Shown here in pieces: positions 54,699 to 64,000 of a stretch of 64,000 nt of DNA. Position numbers and translations under genes: made by a program. The notes beneath the pieces were generated by a model, which saw nothing but the letters and a program-made list of their open reading frames with translations, made no database searches and had not been told where the DNA came from. The first letter of the stretch is position 1. Each line of letters begins with the position of its first letter. The stretch is from Flagellatimonas centrodinii. Its GTDB lineage: Bacteria; Pseudomonadota; Gammaproteobacteria; Nevskiales; Nevskiaceae. The DNA lies in contig NZ_CP092104.1 of NCBI RefSeq assembly GCF_016918765.2, positions 2,046,001 to 2,110,000 of the forward strand. The letters are read 5' to 3'.

Positions 54699-56861
54699 AT
54701 GGAATTGCCCGTCATCCAGCGCATCAGCACCGTGTTCCGGACCCAGCGGGCCGAACGTGAGTTCGGCATCGAGAGTCTTGGCCGATTGCTGGAGCAGTAC
54801 CTGCCGGACGAACACATTGAAGAGGTGCGGCGCGCCGCAACCTTCGCACGGCAGATGCATTCGGGGCAGAGCCGCTCCTCCGGCGAGCCCTACATCTATC
54901 ACCCCCTGGCCGCAGCCCGCATCCTCGCCGAGATGCGGATGGATCACACCACCCTGATGGCGGCGATCCTCCACGATGTCATCGAGGACACCGGCATCTC
55001 GAAGGAGTCGCTGGCACTGGAGTTCGGCAAGGATGTCGCCGAGCTGGTGGACGGCGTCTCCAAGATCGACAAGATCGAGGGCATGAGCCGCACCGAACGG
55101 CAGGCCGAGAGCTTCCGCAAGCTGCTGCTGGCGATGACCCAGGACCTGCGGGTGATTCTGGTGAAGCTGGCCGACCGCATGCACAACATGCGCACCCTCA
55201 ACGCCATGGCGCCGGACAAGCGCCGTCGCATCGCCCGCGAAACCCTCGATATCTATGCACCCATTGCCCAGCGTCTGGGCATCCAGGCGATCCGCACCGA
55301 ACTGGAGGATCTGGCCTTCGCCAACCTCTATCCGAACCGCTACGGCGTGCTGGCGCGGGCGGTACAGGGCCAGTTGGGCGATACCAAGAAGCTGATCAAG
55401 GAAGTCGAGTCGCGGCTGTCCACCAGCCTGCGCGAGGAAGGCATCGGCGCTTCGGTGGTGGGGCGCGACAAGAACATCTACAGCATCTATCAGAAGATGC
55501 GGAAGAAGAAGCTCAAGCTGCTCAAGGTAATGGACCTGCTGGGCTTCCGGGTGATTGTCTCGAAAGTTGATGATTGCTACCGGGCCCTGGGGGTCATCCA
55601 CCATGTCTACAAGCCGGTGCCGGGGGAGTTCGACGACCATATCGCCAACTCCAAGGCCAATGGCTACCAGAGTCTGCACACCACCTGCATCGGGCCGGGT
55701 GGCCAGAAAGTGGAGGTGCAGATCCGCACCCGCGACATGCATCACATCGCCGAGAGCGGCATCGCCGCCCACTGGCAGTACAAGCTGGGCGGCGGTGGCG
55801 GCCCCTCGGCGCCACAACTGCGTGCGCGCGAATGGCTCAACAGCCTGTTCGACACCTACGGCGGTGCCGGCGCGCTGGACTTCGTCGAGAACGTCAAGGT
55901 CGACCTGTTCCCGGATGAGGTCTACGTCTTCACTCCCAAGGGCGAGATCCGACGCCTGCCCAAAGGCGCCACACCAGTGGACTTCGCCTATTCGGTTCAC
56001 TCCGAATTGGGTAACCGCTGTGTCGCCGCACGAGTCGACGGACACCTCGAGCCGCTGTCGACGCCCCTAAAGCATGGACAGACGGTACAGGTCATCACTG
56101 CCCGGCACGCACGTCCCAATGCGGCCTGGCTGAACTTCGTAAAAACCGCCAAGGCGCGATCCGCGATCCGCGTGTTCCTCAAGAACCAGCATGAAGACGA
56201 GGCAATTCGCCTCGGTCGCCGTTTGCTGGAAATTGCCCTGCGTGAACTCCACGTCAATCTGGCGGTGCTCAAGGATGAGCCGCGCTGTCAGACCGTGTTG
56301 CGGGCCTTCTCGCTGGGTGACATGGAGGAGTTGTATGCCTCCATCGGCACCGGCGCACGATTGGCGCCGCTGGTGGCCCGGCACTACCTGCCCGACGGCC
56401 ATGCCGACCGCGCAGCAACCAGCCAGGCGGCGCCGCTGGCGATCGAGGGCACCGAGGGCCTGGTGCTCGACTACGCACGCTGTTGCCGACCGATTCCCGG
56501 AGACGATATCCGGGGCCATGTGAGCATGGGCCGCGGCATCGTGGTCCATCGTATGGATTGCCGCCACGCCAAGGGCCGCCCGCAAGACTGGGTGCCGCTG
56601 ACCTGGGCCGACCACTATCAGGGCGACTATCTCGCCGAAGTCAGGATGAAGGCGCTCAACAAGCGCGGGCTGCTGGCCAGCGTGACCGGCGAGATCGCCC
56701 AGGCCGAAGCCAGCATCGAGAATGTGCAGATGCCCGAGGATGTCGGCGGCGATGTGGTGGAGACCCGCTTTATCCTGTCGGTGCGCGATCGCGTCCATCT
56801 TGCACGCGTGATCCGCCGCCTGCGGCGGGTCGACTCGGTCGAGCGCGTTTACCGTCCCTGA
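54699..56861 (+). CDS. spoT: Bifunctional (p)ppGpp synthase/hydrolase SpoT
   Basis: The 720-residue stringent-response enzyme has an HD hydrolase domain (about residues 40-190; [12 protein letters not shown] and [14 protein letters not shown]), a synthetase domain (about 230-350; [13 protein letters not shown] and [15 protein letters not shown]), a TGS domain ([23 protein letters not shown]) and a C-terminal ACT domain. The intact HD motif marks it as SpoT-like and bifunctional rather than RelA. Order gmk-rpoZ-spoT matches E. coli. The start is ATG 54699. Confidence 0.94.
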   Translation: MELPVIQRISTVFRTQRAEREFGIESLGRLLEQYLPDEHIEEVRRAATFARQMHSGQSRSSGEPYIYHPLAAARILAEMRMDHTTLMAAILHDVIEDTGISKESLALEFGKDVAELVDGVSKIDKIEGMSRTERQAESFRKLLLAMTQDLRVILVKLADRMHNMRTLNAMAPDKRRRIARETLDIYAPIAQRLGIQAIRTELEDLAFANLYPNRYGVLARAVQGQLGDTKKLIKEVESRLSTSLREEGIGASVVGRDKNIYSIYQKMRKKKLKLLKVMDLLGFRVIVSKVDDCYRALGVIHHVYKPVPGEFDDHIANSKANGYQSLHTTCIGPGGQKVEVQIRTRDMHHIAESGIAAHWQYKLGGGGGPSAPQLRAREWLNSLFDTYGGAGALDFVENVKVDLFPDEVYVFTPKGEIRRLPKGATPVDFAYSVHSELGNRCVAARVDGHLEPLSTPLKHGQTVQVITARHARPNAAWLNFVKTAKARSAIRVFLKNQHEDEAIRLGRRLLEIALRELHVNLAVLKDEPRCQTVLRAFSLGDMEELYASIGTGARLAPLVARHYLPDGHADRAATSQAAPLAIEGTEGLVLDYARCCRPIPGDDIRGHVSMGRGIVVHRMDCRHAKGRPQDWVPLTWADHYQGDYLAEVRMKALNKRGLLASVTGEIAQAEASIENVQMPEDVGGDVVETRFILSVRDRVHLARVIRRLRRVDSVERVYRP

Positions 56862-56886
56862 TTCCCTGTCCATCCCGAAACGTCCC

Positions 56887-57267
56887 ATGAAAAAGCAGAT
56901 CATCCAGACCGACCATGCGCCGGCCGCCATCGGTACCTATTCGCAAGCCGTCCGGGTGGGCGATACGGTTTATCTCAGCGGTCAGATTCCGCTGGACCCG
57001 ACCACCATGGAACTGGTCAACGCCAGCATCGATGAGGAGATTCACCAGGTCTTCCGCAATCTTGCCGCCGTGGCCGAGGCGGCAGGCGGCAGTCTTGCCG
57101 ACCTGGTGAAGCTGAACGTGTTTCTCACCGATCTTGCCCATTTCGGCCGCGTCAACGAGATCATGCGCGGCTATGTGCCGGAGCCGTTTCCGGCGCGGGC
57201 CGCCATCGGTGTGGCCAGCCTGCCGCGCGGCGCCCGGGTGGAGGCCGACGCCGTGCTGGTGGTGTAG
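56887..57267 (+). CDS. ridA: RidA-family enamine/imine deaminase
   Basis: The 126-residue trimeric enzyme hydrolyses reactive 2-aminoacrylate. It has the YjgF signature [13 protein letters not shown], the [17 protein letters not shown] helix and the conserved Arg in [13 protein letters not shown]. It lies 25 bases after spoT; its stop overlaps the recG GTG start. Confidence 0.93.
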   Translation: MKKQIIQTDHAPAAIGTYSQAVRVGDTVYLSGQIPLDPTTMELVNASIDEEIHQVFRNLAAVAEAAGGSLADLVKLNVFLTDLAHFGRVNEIMRGYVPEPFPARAAIGVASLPRGARVEADAVLVV

Positions 57268-59351
57268 TGCCGAAAAAGCCGGCACCGCCGCCACTGACGC
57301 TGGAGACCGCGGTCACCTTTCTCAAGGGCTGTGGCCCGCAGGTTGCGCAACGGCTCGCCCAGTTGGGCATCGAGACGGTGGCCGACCTGCTGTTGCACCT
57401 CCCCAGTCGCTACGAGGACCGGCGCCACTGCACCACCTTCAGTGCTTGGGCCGATGGTGCCGAGGGTGTGTTCCGGGCCCGGGTGCTGCACAGCGAGGTG
57501 CGGTTTGCGCCGCGTCGCAGTTTGCGGGTGTTGGTGGAAGACGACAGCGGCACCGCCCTGCTGCGCCTGTTTCACTTTCATCCCAACCAGCAGACGCTGT
57601 TGGCGCCGGGACGCTGGGTGCAGGGCTTCGGTACCGGGCGGATCACCCGCGAGGGGCTGACGTTTGTCCACCCGACGTTCGAGGTGGCCGACAGCGCCGA
57701 CGCGTTTGTGCTGGAACCGCACCTCACGCCGGTCTATCCCACCACCCAGGGGCTGGCACAGCCACGGTTGCGCAGCCTGGTGGAGCGCGCCCTGGCCGTG
57801 GCGGCGGAGGACGCCGCGTTCCAGCAGCCGGTGCCCGGCATTGATGGCCCGGAAACGTTGGCGGCACTGAACCAGCTGCACCGGCCGACGGCGGACGATG
57901 CCATCGTTGCATTGGCGCGCTTCGAGCACCCCGCCCAGCGGCGATTGATTGACGAAGAACTGCTGGCCCATCAGCTGAGCCTGCGTTGGCTGCGGCGTAC
58001 CTTGCAGCAGCGGCCGGCGCCGGCGATCGGCGCCCTCGCCGAGGCCCAGACGGCGTTGAGCGCCGGCCTGCCGTTCGCCCTCACCGGCGCGCAGCAGCGG
58101 GTGTTGACGGAGATCGGCCACGACCTTGAACAGCGCCGACCGATGCTGCGTCTGGTGCAGGGCGATGTCGGTGCCGGCAAGACCCTGGTGGCGGCGGTGG
58201 CGATGCTGGCGGCGGTTCGGGCCGGGTTTCAGGCGGCATTGATGGCGCCGACCGAGCTGCTCGCCGAGCAACACGCACGTAGCTTCCAGACCTGGTTCGC
58301 GCCGCTGGGGATCGAGGTGACGCTGCTCACCGGCCGTCTTCGCAAGAAGGAGCGCGACGCCGCGCTGGCGCAGCTGCAGGCGGGTCATAGCGGCGTGCTC
58401 GTCGGCACCCATGCGCTGTTCCAGGATGAGGTGCGGCTGGCTCGGTTGGGCCTGTTGGTTATCGACGAACAACATCGCTTCGGAGTGCAGCAACGGCTGG
58501 CCTTGCGGGACAAGGGGCCCGAAGGCCTGACGCCGCACCAGCTGATCATGAGTGCGACGCCGATCCCGCGCACCTTGGCGCAAACCGTTCACGCTGACCT
58601 GGACATCAGCGTGATTGACGAGTTGCCGCCGGGACGCACGCCGGTACGCACGGTGGCGATGTCCAACAGTCGCCGCAGCGAGGTGTTCGCCCGCATCGGC
58701 GAGGTCTGCGCGCAAGGGCGTCAGGCCTACTGGGTCTGCACCCTGGTGGAGGTGTCGGACCAGCTCGAGGCGCAGGCCGCTGAAGAAACCGCCGCGCAGC
58801 TGCGGGAGGCGCTGCCGCAACTGCAGGTGGGCCTGGTTCACGGTCGCATGCGTGGCGAGGACAAGGAGGCGCAGATGCGTGCGTTCAAGGAGGGCCGAAC
58901 GCAGCTGCTGGTGGCGACGACCGTGATTGAAGTGGGTGTCGATGTCCCCAATGCGTCGATCATGATCATCGAGAATGCCGAGCGACTCGGCCTTTCGCAG
59001 CTGCATCAGTTACGCGGTCGGGTGGGGCGGGGCAGTGTCGAGAGTCAGTGCGTGCTGCTGTACCAGCCTCCGCTGTCGGAGATGGCGCGTGCGCGGCTCG
59101 GTGTCATGCGGCAGAGCAATGACGGTTTTGTCATTGCCCGCACCGATCTCGAATTGCGCGGACCCGGTGAGCTGCTCGGGCGGCGCCAGACCGGGCTGGT
59201 GGGACTGAAGATCGCCGATCCGGTGCGCGATGCCGCGCGGGTCGCCCGCCTGCAGCCCCTGGCGGACGAGCTGCTGGCAAGTGCGCCGACGGTGGCGCGA
59301 AGGTTGATCCGCCGATGGGTCGGCGATTTCGACCGCTACGGCCAGGTCTGA
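57267..59351 (+). CDS. recG: ATP-dependent DNA helicase RecG
   Basis: RecG remodels stalled replication forks and Holliday junctions. The 694-residue protein has an N-terminal wedge domain (about 1-250), Walker A GDVGAGKT, the DEQH box VIDEQHRFG, SATPIPRTLAQT and the C-terminal QLRGRVGRG motif. GTG start at 57267 overlaps the ridA stop, so translation is probably coupled. Length is typical (E. coli 693). Confidence 0.95.
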   Translation: MPKKPAPPPLTLETAVTFLKGCGPQVAQRLAQLGIETVADLLLHLPSRYEDRRHCTTFSAWADGAEGVFRARVLHSEVRFAPRRSLRVLVEDDSGTALLRLFHFHPNQQTLLAPGRWVQGFGTGRITREGLTFVHPTFEVADSADAFVLEPHLTPVYPTTQGLAQPRLRSLVERALAVAAEDAAFQQPVPGIDGPETLAALNQLHRPTADDAIVALARFEHPAQRRLIDEELLAHQLSLRWLRRTLQQRPAPAIGALAEAQTALSAGLPFALTGAQQRVLTEIGHDLEQRRPMLRLVQGDVGAGKTLVAAVAMLAAVRAGFQAALMAPTELLAEQHARSFQTWFAPLGIEVTLLTGRLRKKERDAALAQLQAGHSGVLVGTHALFQDEVRLARLGLLVIDEQHRFGVQQRLALRDKGPEGLTPHQLIMSATPIPRTLAQTVHADLDISVIDELPPGRTPVRTVAMSNSRRSEVFARIGEVCAQGRQAYWVCTLVEVSDQLEAQAAEETAAQLREALPQLQVGLVHGRMRGEDKEAQMRAFKEGRTQLLVATTVIEVGVDVPNASIMIIENAERLGLSQLHQLRGRVGRGSVESQCVLLYQPPLSEMARARLGVMRQSNDGFVIARTDLELRGPGELLGRRQTGLVGLKIADPVRDAARVARLQPLADELLASAPTVARRLIRRWVGDFDRYGQV

Positions 59352-59394
59352 GCGGCAGCCGCGCACGGCCGCCGCCCGCCTGCCCGCGACCGGA

Positions 59395-60249
59395 TCAGGT
59401 TTTCTGTGAGGCCTTGAGGGCCTCGGCCAGGCCTTCGATATGCAGTGACCGCTGTGGGAAGGGGATCTCGATGTCCTCGGCGTCGAACACCAGCTTGATG
59501 CGCTCGGTGAGATCGCAGCGGGTGCCCCACCAGTCGCTGGACTTGGTCCAGCCGCGGAAGGCGAAGTTGACCGAGTTGTCGGCCAGCTCCTTCACCTGCA
59601 CGGTGGGCGCCGGCTCCGGCAGGATGCGGTCTTCTTCGGCCAGCATCTTTTCCAGCAGTAGCTTCGCCTTGCGCAGGTCCGAGCCGTAGCCGATGCCCAC
59701 CGTCAGATCGATGCGACGGGTCGGCAGTGCCGAGTAGTTGGTGATGGTCTGGGTGGTGATGTTGGAGTTCGGCACGATCACCACCTGGTTGTCGAGTGTC
59801 TTCATCGTCGTATGGATGATCTTGACCTCATCGACCACCCCCATGGTGCCGCCGATCTCGACGAAATCACCCCGCTTGAACGGCCGGAAGATGATGAGGA
59901 TCACGCCGGCGGCAAGGCTGGACAGCTGCCCCTGCAATGCCAGACCGATGGCCAGTGCGGCGCCGCCAAGCACGGCTGCGGCCGAGGTCGTGTCGACCCC
60001 GAGGTGCCCCAGTGCCGAAATGATGACGATGGCGAGCCCGACGCCGTACAGCACGTTGGAGAGGAAGCTGGCGAGGGTCTCGTCAGTGTTGGCACGACGC
60101 ATCATGCGTCGCAACAGGGCGATGAGACCCTTGATCACCCATTTGCCGATGAAGAAGGTGGCCAGTGCGGCGACCACGTTGAGGACCAGGGGTAGGCCAG
60201 TGGCGACCAGCGCCTCGGTGTCGGACAGGCGATCAAGCAGTTCAGTCAT
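59395..60249 (-). CDS. MscS-family mechanosensitive channel
   Basis: The 284-residue protein has three membrane helices; the third is the Gly/Ala-rich pore helix (AAAVLGGAALAIGLALQGQLSSLAAG), followed by the beta-domain (RPFKRGDFVEIGGTMGVVDEV, PNSNITTQTITNYS). It opens under hypo-osmotic stress to release solutes. Length is like E. coli MscS (286). Confidence 0.92.
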   Translation of the reverse strand: MTELLDRLSDTEALVATGLPLVLNVVAALATFFIGKWVIKGLIALLRRMMRRANTDETLASFLSNVLYGVGLAIVIISALGHLGVDTTSAAAVLGGAALAIGLALQGQLSSLAAGVILIIFRPFKRGDFVEIGGTMGVVDEVKIIHTTMKTLDNQVVIVPNSNITTQTITNYSALPTRRIDLTVGIGYGSDLRKAKLLLEKMLAEEDRILPEPAPTVQVKELADNSVNFAFRGWTKSSDWWGTRCDLTERIKLVFDAEDIEIPFPQRSLHIEGLAEALKASQKT

Positions 60250-60372
60250 GAAAATCCCTTTAGCAGTCGTGGGAATGGAACACGGGGGGACAGGGTCGCA
60301 AGAACGCTTCGCAATTTCAAAGGCTGAAGCGCTGCCAGCGCCGTGGGCGCTGAATGTCCGCCCTGAAATGCG

Positions 60373-60406
60373 ACAGCCCCCGCCCGTTGCGACGGGTGGG
60401 GGCTGT
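60373..60406. terminator. Strong 15-bp hairpin between the MscS and DUF4399 genes
   Basis: A 15-bp stem (60373-60387 with 60392-60406, one G-U pair) around TGCG lies just after the DUF4399 gene in its direction of transcription. No T-run follows on the minus strand. An AT-rich stretch (60407-60450) separates it from the DUF4399 stop. Confidence 0.5.
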
Positions 60407-60440
60407 GATTAATTATAAACAATTAAAAAGTTAATCAATT

Positions 60441-60932
60441 TTATTTAACAACGATCGTGATCGTTTTCGATGTCACTGGCGGTTGATGCGGCTGATGTTT
60501 CCAATCGCCCAACACCAGTTGCAGGGTATGTTTTCCGGGGGCCAGCTTGACCGTGGTTTCGGTCTGTCCGCCGCCGAAGTGCACCACCTGCTCACTGGCC
60601 GGCAGGGGCTGGCCGAGATTGACGGTGGGGTTGTCGATCAGCAGGTGGTGATGGCCGGTGTTCTCCTGGTTCACCCCCGCCGGGGCCACGCCCATGTTGC
60701 GCAGGCCGAAAACCACCTTGACCGGGTTGCTGACGGTGGCGCCGTCGCGTGGTTCGAGGAAGTACACCTCGGCCCCGGTCGGGGCCGGCTGCGCCAGGCC
60801 CAGTTCGGTTTCCATCTTCTGGCTGGCCTGTTTGCCGGCCTGCTGTTTCAGCGACTCTTTCCAATCGGCAGTGGCGAAGCCGGGGAGGGCGAGCGTGAAG
60901 GCCAGTGTGATGGCGAGCGGGGTCTTGCGCAT
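60441..60932 (-). CDS. DUF4399-family exported protein
   Basis: The 163-residue protein has a signal peptide (LAITLAFTLALPGFATA), a coiled 25-residue linker and the DUF4399 domain (YFLEPRDGATVSNPVKVVFGLRNMGV, ENTGHHHLLID, GKHTLQLVLGDW). Its conserved His-rich motif GHHHLLID suggests metal binding, unproven. It is monocistronic. Confidence 0.85.
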   Translation of the reverse strand: MRKTPLAITLAFTLALPGFATADWKESLKQQAGKQASQKMETELGLAQPAPTGAEVYFLEPRDGATVSNPVKVVFGLRNMGVAPAGVNQENTGHHHLLIDNPTVNLGQPLPASEQVVHFGGGQTETTVKLAPGKHTLQLVLGDWKHQPHQPPVTSKTITIVVK

Positions 60933-60998
60933 GAAGAGCTCCGTAGGGTCAGGTGAATCTAAGGGACCCCGAGATTAGGGGATCGTTCGTCATGCGGC

Positions 60999-61004
60999 TA
61001 TACT
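60999..61004 (+). promoter_or_regulatory. Putative -10 element and long leader of rhlE
   Basis: TATACT lies about 229 bases before the rhlE ATG, and no other gene is visible between them. The leader holds small hairpins such as GCACC-TCCGGT-GGTGC and GCGACG-CAA-CGTCGC. A long leader is reminiscent of cold-induced helicase genes. Confidence 0.4.
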
Positions 61005-61232
61005 CGCGCCGCCGCAAGCACCTCCGGTGGTGCCTGATGGCCTGGCCGCGCGACGCAACGTCGCCTGGCCCGTACCCCAACCCATCGCCTGAACCGGTGC
61101 CCCTCTGACGAGCGGGCGCGGGCGTACAGGACCTCAGGACGGCACGTTCGCCCGGTGGTTCCTCGCCTGCAATCGTGGCGCGGAATGACTTCGCAAGTGC
61201 CTCCTCCGGTCCGCTCTGGAGTCAATAGACAC

Positions 61233-62558
61233 ATGTCGTTTTCTGAACTGGGACTGCACGAGTCCCTGATGCGCGCCGTGGCGCGCGAGGGCTACACCAC
61301 CCCGACCCCGATCCAGGCCAAGGCCATCCCCCAGGTGCTGGCAGGCGGCGACGTCCTGGCGGCGGCGCAGACGGGAACTGGCAAGACGGCGGCGTTCACC
61401 TTGCCGATCCTGCACCGCTTGGCCGAACAGGGCATCGAGCAGGGGCGGCGTGCTCCGCGGGTGCTGGTGCTGGTACCCACCCGTGAACTGGCTGCCCAGG
61501 TCGGCGAGTCGGTTGCCACCTATGGACGCGATCTCACCCTCAAGCACGCGGTCATCTTCGGAGGTGTCGGCATCAATCCGCAGATCGATCTGCTGCGTCG
61601 CGGGGTCGATATTCTGGTCGCCACCCCCGGGCGTCTGCTCGACCTCGCCGGTCAGCGCGCTGCCGACCTGTCGAAGATTCAGACCCTGGTGCTGGACGAA
61701 GCCGACCGCATGCTCGACATGGGGTTCATGCCCGATATCAAGCGGGTGCTCAAGCTGCTGCCGGCGAAGCGGCAGAACCTGCTGTTTTCCGCCACCTTCT
61801 CGCCCGACATCCGCAAGCTCGCCGAAGGGCTGCTGCACCAGCCGGTGAGCATCGACATCGCGCCCCGCAATGCGGCGGCGGAAAGCGTCGGTCAGCGGGT
61901 GGTCTATGCCGAGAAGGGCGACAAGCCGGGCCTGCTCGGCTTCATGATCTCGCGCGGCAACTGGCAGCAGGTACTGGTCTTCACCCGCACCAAGCATGGT
62001 GCCAATCGTCTCTGCGAGCGCCTGATCAAGGACGGTCTCAGCGCCGCCGCGCTGCATGGCAACAAAAGCCAGAATGCGCGCACCAAGGCGCTCGCCGGGT
62101 TCAAGACCGGTGAGGTGCGGGTGCTGGTGGCGACCGACATCGCAGCCCGAGGGATCGACATCGACGAGCTGCCGCACGTCATCAATTTCGAGCTGCCCAA
62201 CGTGCCCGAGGACTACGTCCATCGCATCGGACGCACCGGTCGTGCCGGCTTGACCGGCGAGGCGCTGTCGCTGGTGTCGCGTGAGGAGTTCCCGCTGCTG
62301 AAGGACATCGAGCGGCTGATCAAGCGGCAGATTCCGGTGTTCGAGGTGGAGGGCTATCAACTGTCACCGCCGGGCCAGGCGCCGAAGGAAGAACCGCGCC
62401 CGCCGCGGCCACAGCAGCGACGTGGTGGCGGCGGTGGCCGCCCGGGCGGTGGTGGTGGCGGGCAGGGGCCACGCAGCGGGCGTGGCGGCCGCGGCGGCGC
62501 GCCGAAGAGCCAGAAAAGTGCAGAGCACCTGATGGGCAAGTCGCGCAAGGTGCATTGA
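61233..62558 (+). CDS. rhlE: DEAD-box RNA helicase RhlE
   Basis: The 441-residue helicase starts [28 protein letters not shown] (Q motif) and has [12 protein letters not shown] ([14 protein letters not shown]), SAT and [10 protein letters not shown], followed by a Gly/Arg-rich RNA-binding tail ([17 protein letters not shown]). RhlE remodels RNA during ribosome assembly and cold growth. The start is ATG 61233; the frame extends to a GTG at 61155 but the family N-terminus begins here. Confidence 0.93.
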   Translation: MSFSELGLHESLMRAVAREGYTTPTPIQAKAIPQVLAGGDVLAAAQTGTGKTAAFTLPILHRLAEQGIEQGRRAPRVLVLVPTRELAAQVGESVATYGRDLTLKHAVIFGGVGINPQIDLLRRGVDILVATPGRLLDLAGQRAADLSKIQTLVLDEADRMLDMGFMPDIKRVLKLLPAKRQNLLFSATFSPDIRKLAEGLLHQPVSIDIAPRNAAAESVGQRVVYAEKGDKPGLLGFMISRGNWQQVLVFTRTKHGANRLCERLIKDGLSAAALHGNKSQNARTKALAGFKTGEVRVLVATDIAARGIDIDELPHVINFELPNVPEDYVHRIGRTGRAGLTGEALSLVSREEFPLLKDIERLIKRQIPVFEVEGYQLSPPGQAPKEEPRPPRPQQRRGGGGGRPGGGGGGQGPRSGRGGRGGAPKSQKSAEHLMGKSRKVH

Positions 62559-62593
62559 GCCGGACCGACGCCGTGCCAGCACCGTGGAATCGA

Positions 62594-62625
62594 CGGGCAT
62601 GCCTTTCCGGGGCATGCCCGTTTTT
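62594..62625 (+). terminator. Rho-independent terminator between rhlE and rpiA
   Basis: CGGGCATGCC and GGCATGCCCG form a 10-bp stem around seven bases, followed by five T residues. It terminates rhlE transcription before the convergent rpiA end. Confidence 0.9.
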
Positions 62626-62627
62626 CG

Positions 62628-63290
62628 TCAGGCGTTGAAGACTTCGGCGCCGTCTGCGCTGCCGATGATCAGCAGATCTGCCGGACGATGGGCGAACAGG
62701 CCCACGGTGACGACACCGGGAATCTGGTTGACGGTGGTTTCCAATCCCACGGGGTCGAGGATGCGCAGGCCGCGCACGTCGAGAATGAGATTGCCGTTGT
62801 CGGTGACCACGCCCTCGCGCCAGACCGGATCGCCCCCCAGTTTCACCAGCTCGCGGGCGACAAAGCTGCGGGCCATGGGGATGACTTCCACCGGCAGCGG
62901 AAAGTTGCCGAGCACCTGCACCTGTTTGGAGGCATCGGCGATGCAGATGAAGCGCCGCGAGGCGCCGGCGACGATCTTTTCGCGGGTCAGTGCGGCGCCG
63001 CCACCCTTGATCAGGCGCAGATGCGGGTCGGCCTCATCGGCGCCATCCACGTAAATCGACAGGGTGCCGGCATTGTTGAGATCGACCACGGGGATCCCCA
63101 GGGCCTTCAGCCGTGCGGTGCTGGCGTCGGACGAGGAGACGGCGCCGGGGATGTCGTCCTTGCGCTCTGCCAGCAGGTCGATGAAAAAATTGACGGTAGA
63201 GCCGGTTCCGACCCCGAGCACTTCGCCGGGGACGAGATGGTCGAGGGCGGCGCGGGCCGCGTGCTGTTTGGCGAGATCTTGCGGGTTCAT
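62628..63290 (-). CDS. rpiA: Ribose-5-phosphate isomerase A
   Basis: RpiA interconverts ribose-5-phosphate and ribulose-5-phosphate in the pentose phosphate pathway. The 220-residue protein has the substrate loop [41 protein letters not shown] and a C-terminal [11 protein letters not shown] segment. It overlaps the upstream YggS-type gene stop by four bases on the same strand. Confidence 0.95.
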   Translation of the reverse strand: MNPQDLAKQHAARAALDHLVPGEVLGVGTGSTVNFFIDLLAERKDDIPGAVSSSDASTARLKALGIPVVDLNNAGTLSIYVDGADEADPHLRLIKGGGAALTREKIVAGASRRFICIADASKQVQVLGNFPLPVEVIPMARSFVARELVKLGGDPVWREGVVTDNGNLILDVRGLRILDPVGLETTVNQIPGVVTVGLFAHRPADLLIIGSADGAEVFNA

Positions 63291-64000
63291 GACGGAGTTC
63301 CAGGAGGCGGAGGGCGAGCGGGACGTGAGCCGAACAGGGCGGTGCCAATTCGCACCCAGGTGGCCCCTTCGGTGATGGCGGCCGGATAGTCGTCGGACAT
63401 GCCGGCGGACAGCGTGTCGAGCGGCAGGCCATCGGCCTGCAGCGACTGCAGCAGTTGGCGCAGCCGGGCGAACGGCGCCCGTGCATCGTCACCGGGCTGC
63501 AGCGCCGCCGGCAGGGTCATCAGGCCGCGCAGGCGCAGGCCGGGCAGGCGGGCGACGGCGGCACACAGCCCCGGCAGCGCCGCCGGCGTACAGCCGGACT
63601 TGCTGGATTCGCCCGACAGATTGACCTGAACACAGACTTCGAGCGGGGCGTGCGTCGCCGGGCGTTGCGCGGACAGCCGCTGGGCAACCTTCAGACGGTC
63701 AATGCTGTGAACCCAGTCGAAGCCGGCTGCGACTTCCGCGGTCTTGTTGGATTGCAGCGGGCCGATGAAATGCCAGGTCAGTCCAAGGTCGCGCAGGGCG
63801 TCCATTTTCGGCAGGGCCTCCTGGACGTAATTTTCGCCGAAATGGCGTTGGCCAGCCTGCGCCAGAGTGCGCACCTCATCGGCGCTGCGGGTCTTCGACA
63901 CCGCGATCAGCCCGACCGACTCTGGCCTACGCCCGGCAGCGTTGGCGCAGTCGCGCAGGCGGCCACGCAGGTCGGTCAGTCGGGCGCGGTAGTCGGGCAT
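63287..64000 (-). CDS. YggS/PLPBP-family pyridoxal phosphate homeostasis protein
   Basis: The 237-residue protein binds PLP through the lysine in [13 protein letters not shown] and has the conserved [31 protein letters not shown] and [25 protein letters not shown] segments. It buffers cytoplasmic PLP. The ATG lies exactly at the window edge (64000), and the N-terminus [15 protein letters not shown] matches the family, so it is probably complete. It is translationally coupled to rpiA by ATGA. Confidence 0.9.
   Translation of the reverse strand: MPDYRARLTDLRGRLRDCANAAGRRPESVGLIAVSKTRSADEVRTLAQAGQRHFGENYVQEALPKMDALRDLGLTWHFIGPLQSNKTAEVAAGFDWVHSIDRLKVAQRLSAQRPATHAPLEVCVQVNLSGESSKSGCTPAALPGLCAAVARLPGLRLRGLMTLPAALQPGDDARAPFARLRQLLQSLQADGLPLDTLSAGMSDDYPAAITEGATWVRIGTALFGSRPARPPPPGTPS

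Overview
The window is GC-rich, densely packed bacterial chromosome from a gammaproteobacterium. The best clues are the blocks pdxA-surA-lptD next to amgK-murU, and gmk-rpoZ-spoT-ridA-recG, plus yicC, dusB, rnt and rhlE. The AmgK/MurU wall-recycling pair, three acyl-CoA dehydrogenases, an ornithine-lipid operon, a DUF1302 outer-membrane protein and a RoxA-like haem protein suggest an oil- or lipid-degrading environmental lineage (Nevskiales/Salinisphaerales-like or a pseudomonad relative). That placement is inference. I saw no tRNA, rRNA, CRISPR array, insertion sequence or prophage.

1-13.3 kb: envelope biogenesis (pdxA start, surA, lptD on the minus strand; amgK, murU and an OsmC protein divergently), then fadE with its TetR regulator and an 18-bp operator-like palindrome, a secreted prolyl oligopeptidase, and an OmpA-like protein with calcium-binding-type repeats. 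13.3-19.6 kb: lipA, then olsB-olsA for ornithine lipids behind a clear four-repeat Pho box, a Yellow/MRJP-type beta-propeller, rnt, and argG, whose 3' end lies in a 157-bp tandem repeat of about 2.9 copies.

19.6-30.5 kb: BON protein, arfB, a small HNH protein, a 1258-residue six-PAS GGDEF-EAL protein, a redoxin plus DsbD-type reductase, three small envelope proteins (DUF2845, DUF1499, DUF423), dusB and gloA. 30.5-38 kb: the least explained part. Two divergent envelope operons face each other across a short intergenic region with inverted repeats. One has DUF4282, a DUF1302 barrel and two paralogous membrane-anchored beta-repeat proteins; the other has a DUF4393-like protein, a DUF445 protein, a tiny membrane protein and a LolA-like protein. 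This is my best candidate for an undescribed system, perhaps in lipid or envelope transport.

38-47.3 kb: an acyl-CoA dehydrogenase, a glutaminyl cyclase, an AlgP/histone H1-like Lys-Ala protein, yicC, and a catabolic operon (three-haem RoxA-like lipoprotein, acyl-CoA dehydrogenase, enoyl-CoA hydratase) behind a perfect 18-bp palindrome and ending next to a TetR gene. 47.3-53.6 kb: a TlpA-DUF4266-DUF3570-ApbE cluster, a membrane protein, then a WYL regulator, an exported HIRAN-like protein and RmuC. 53.6-64 kb: housekeeping genes gmk, rpoZ, spoT, ridA, recG, an MscS channel, DUF4399, rhlE with a long leader, rpiA and the YggS-type PLP protein.

A recurring feature is a -10-like hexamer followed by exactly six bases and then the start codon (amgK, dusB, gmk, spoT), which predicts leaderless mRNAs.
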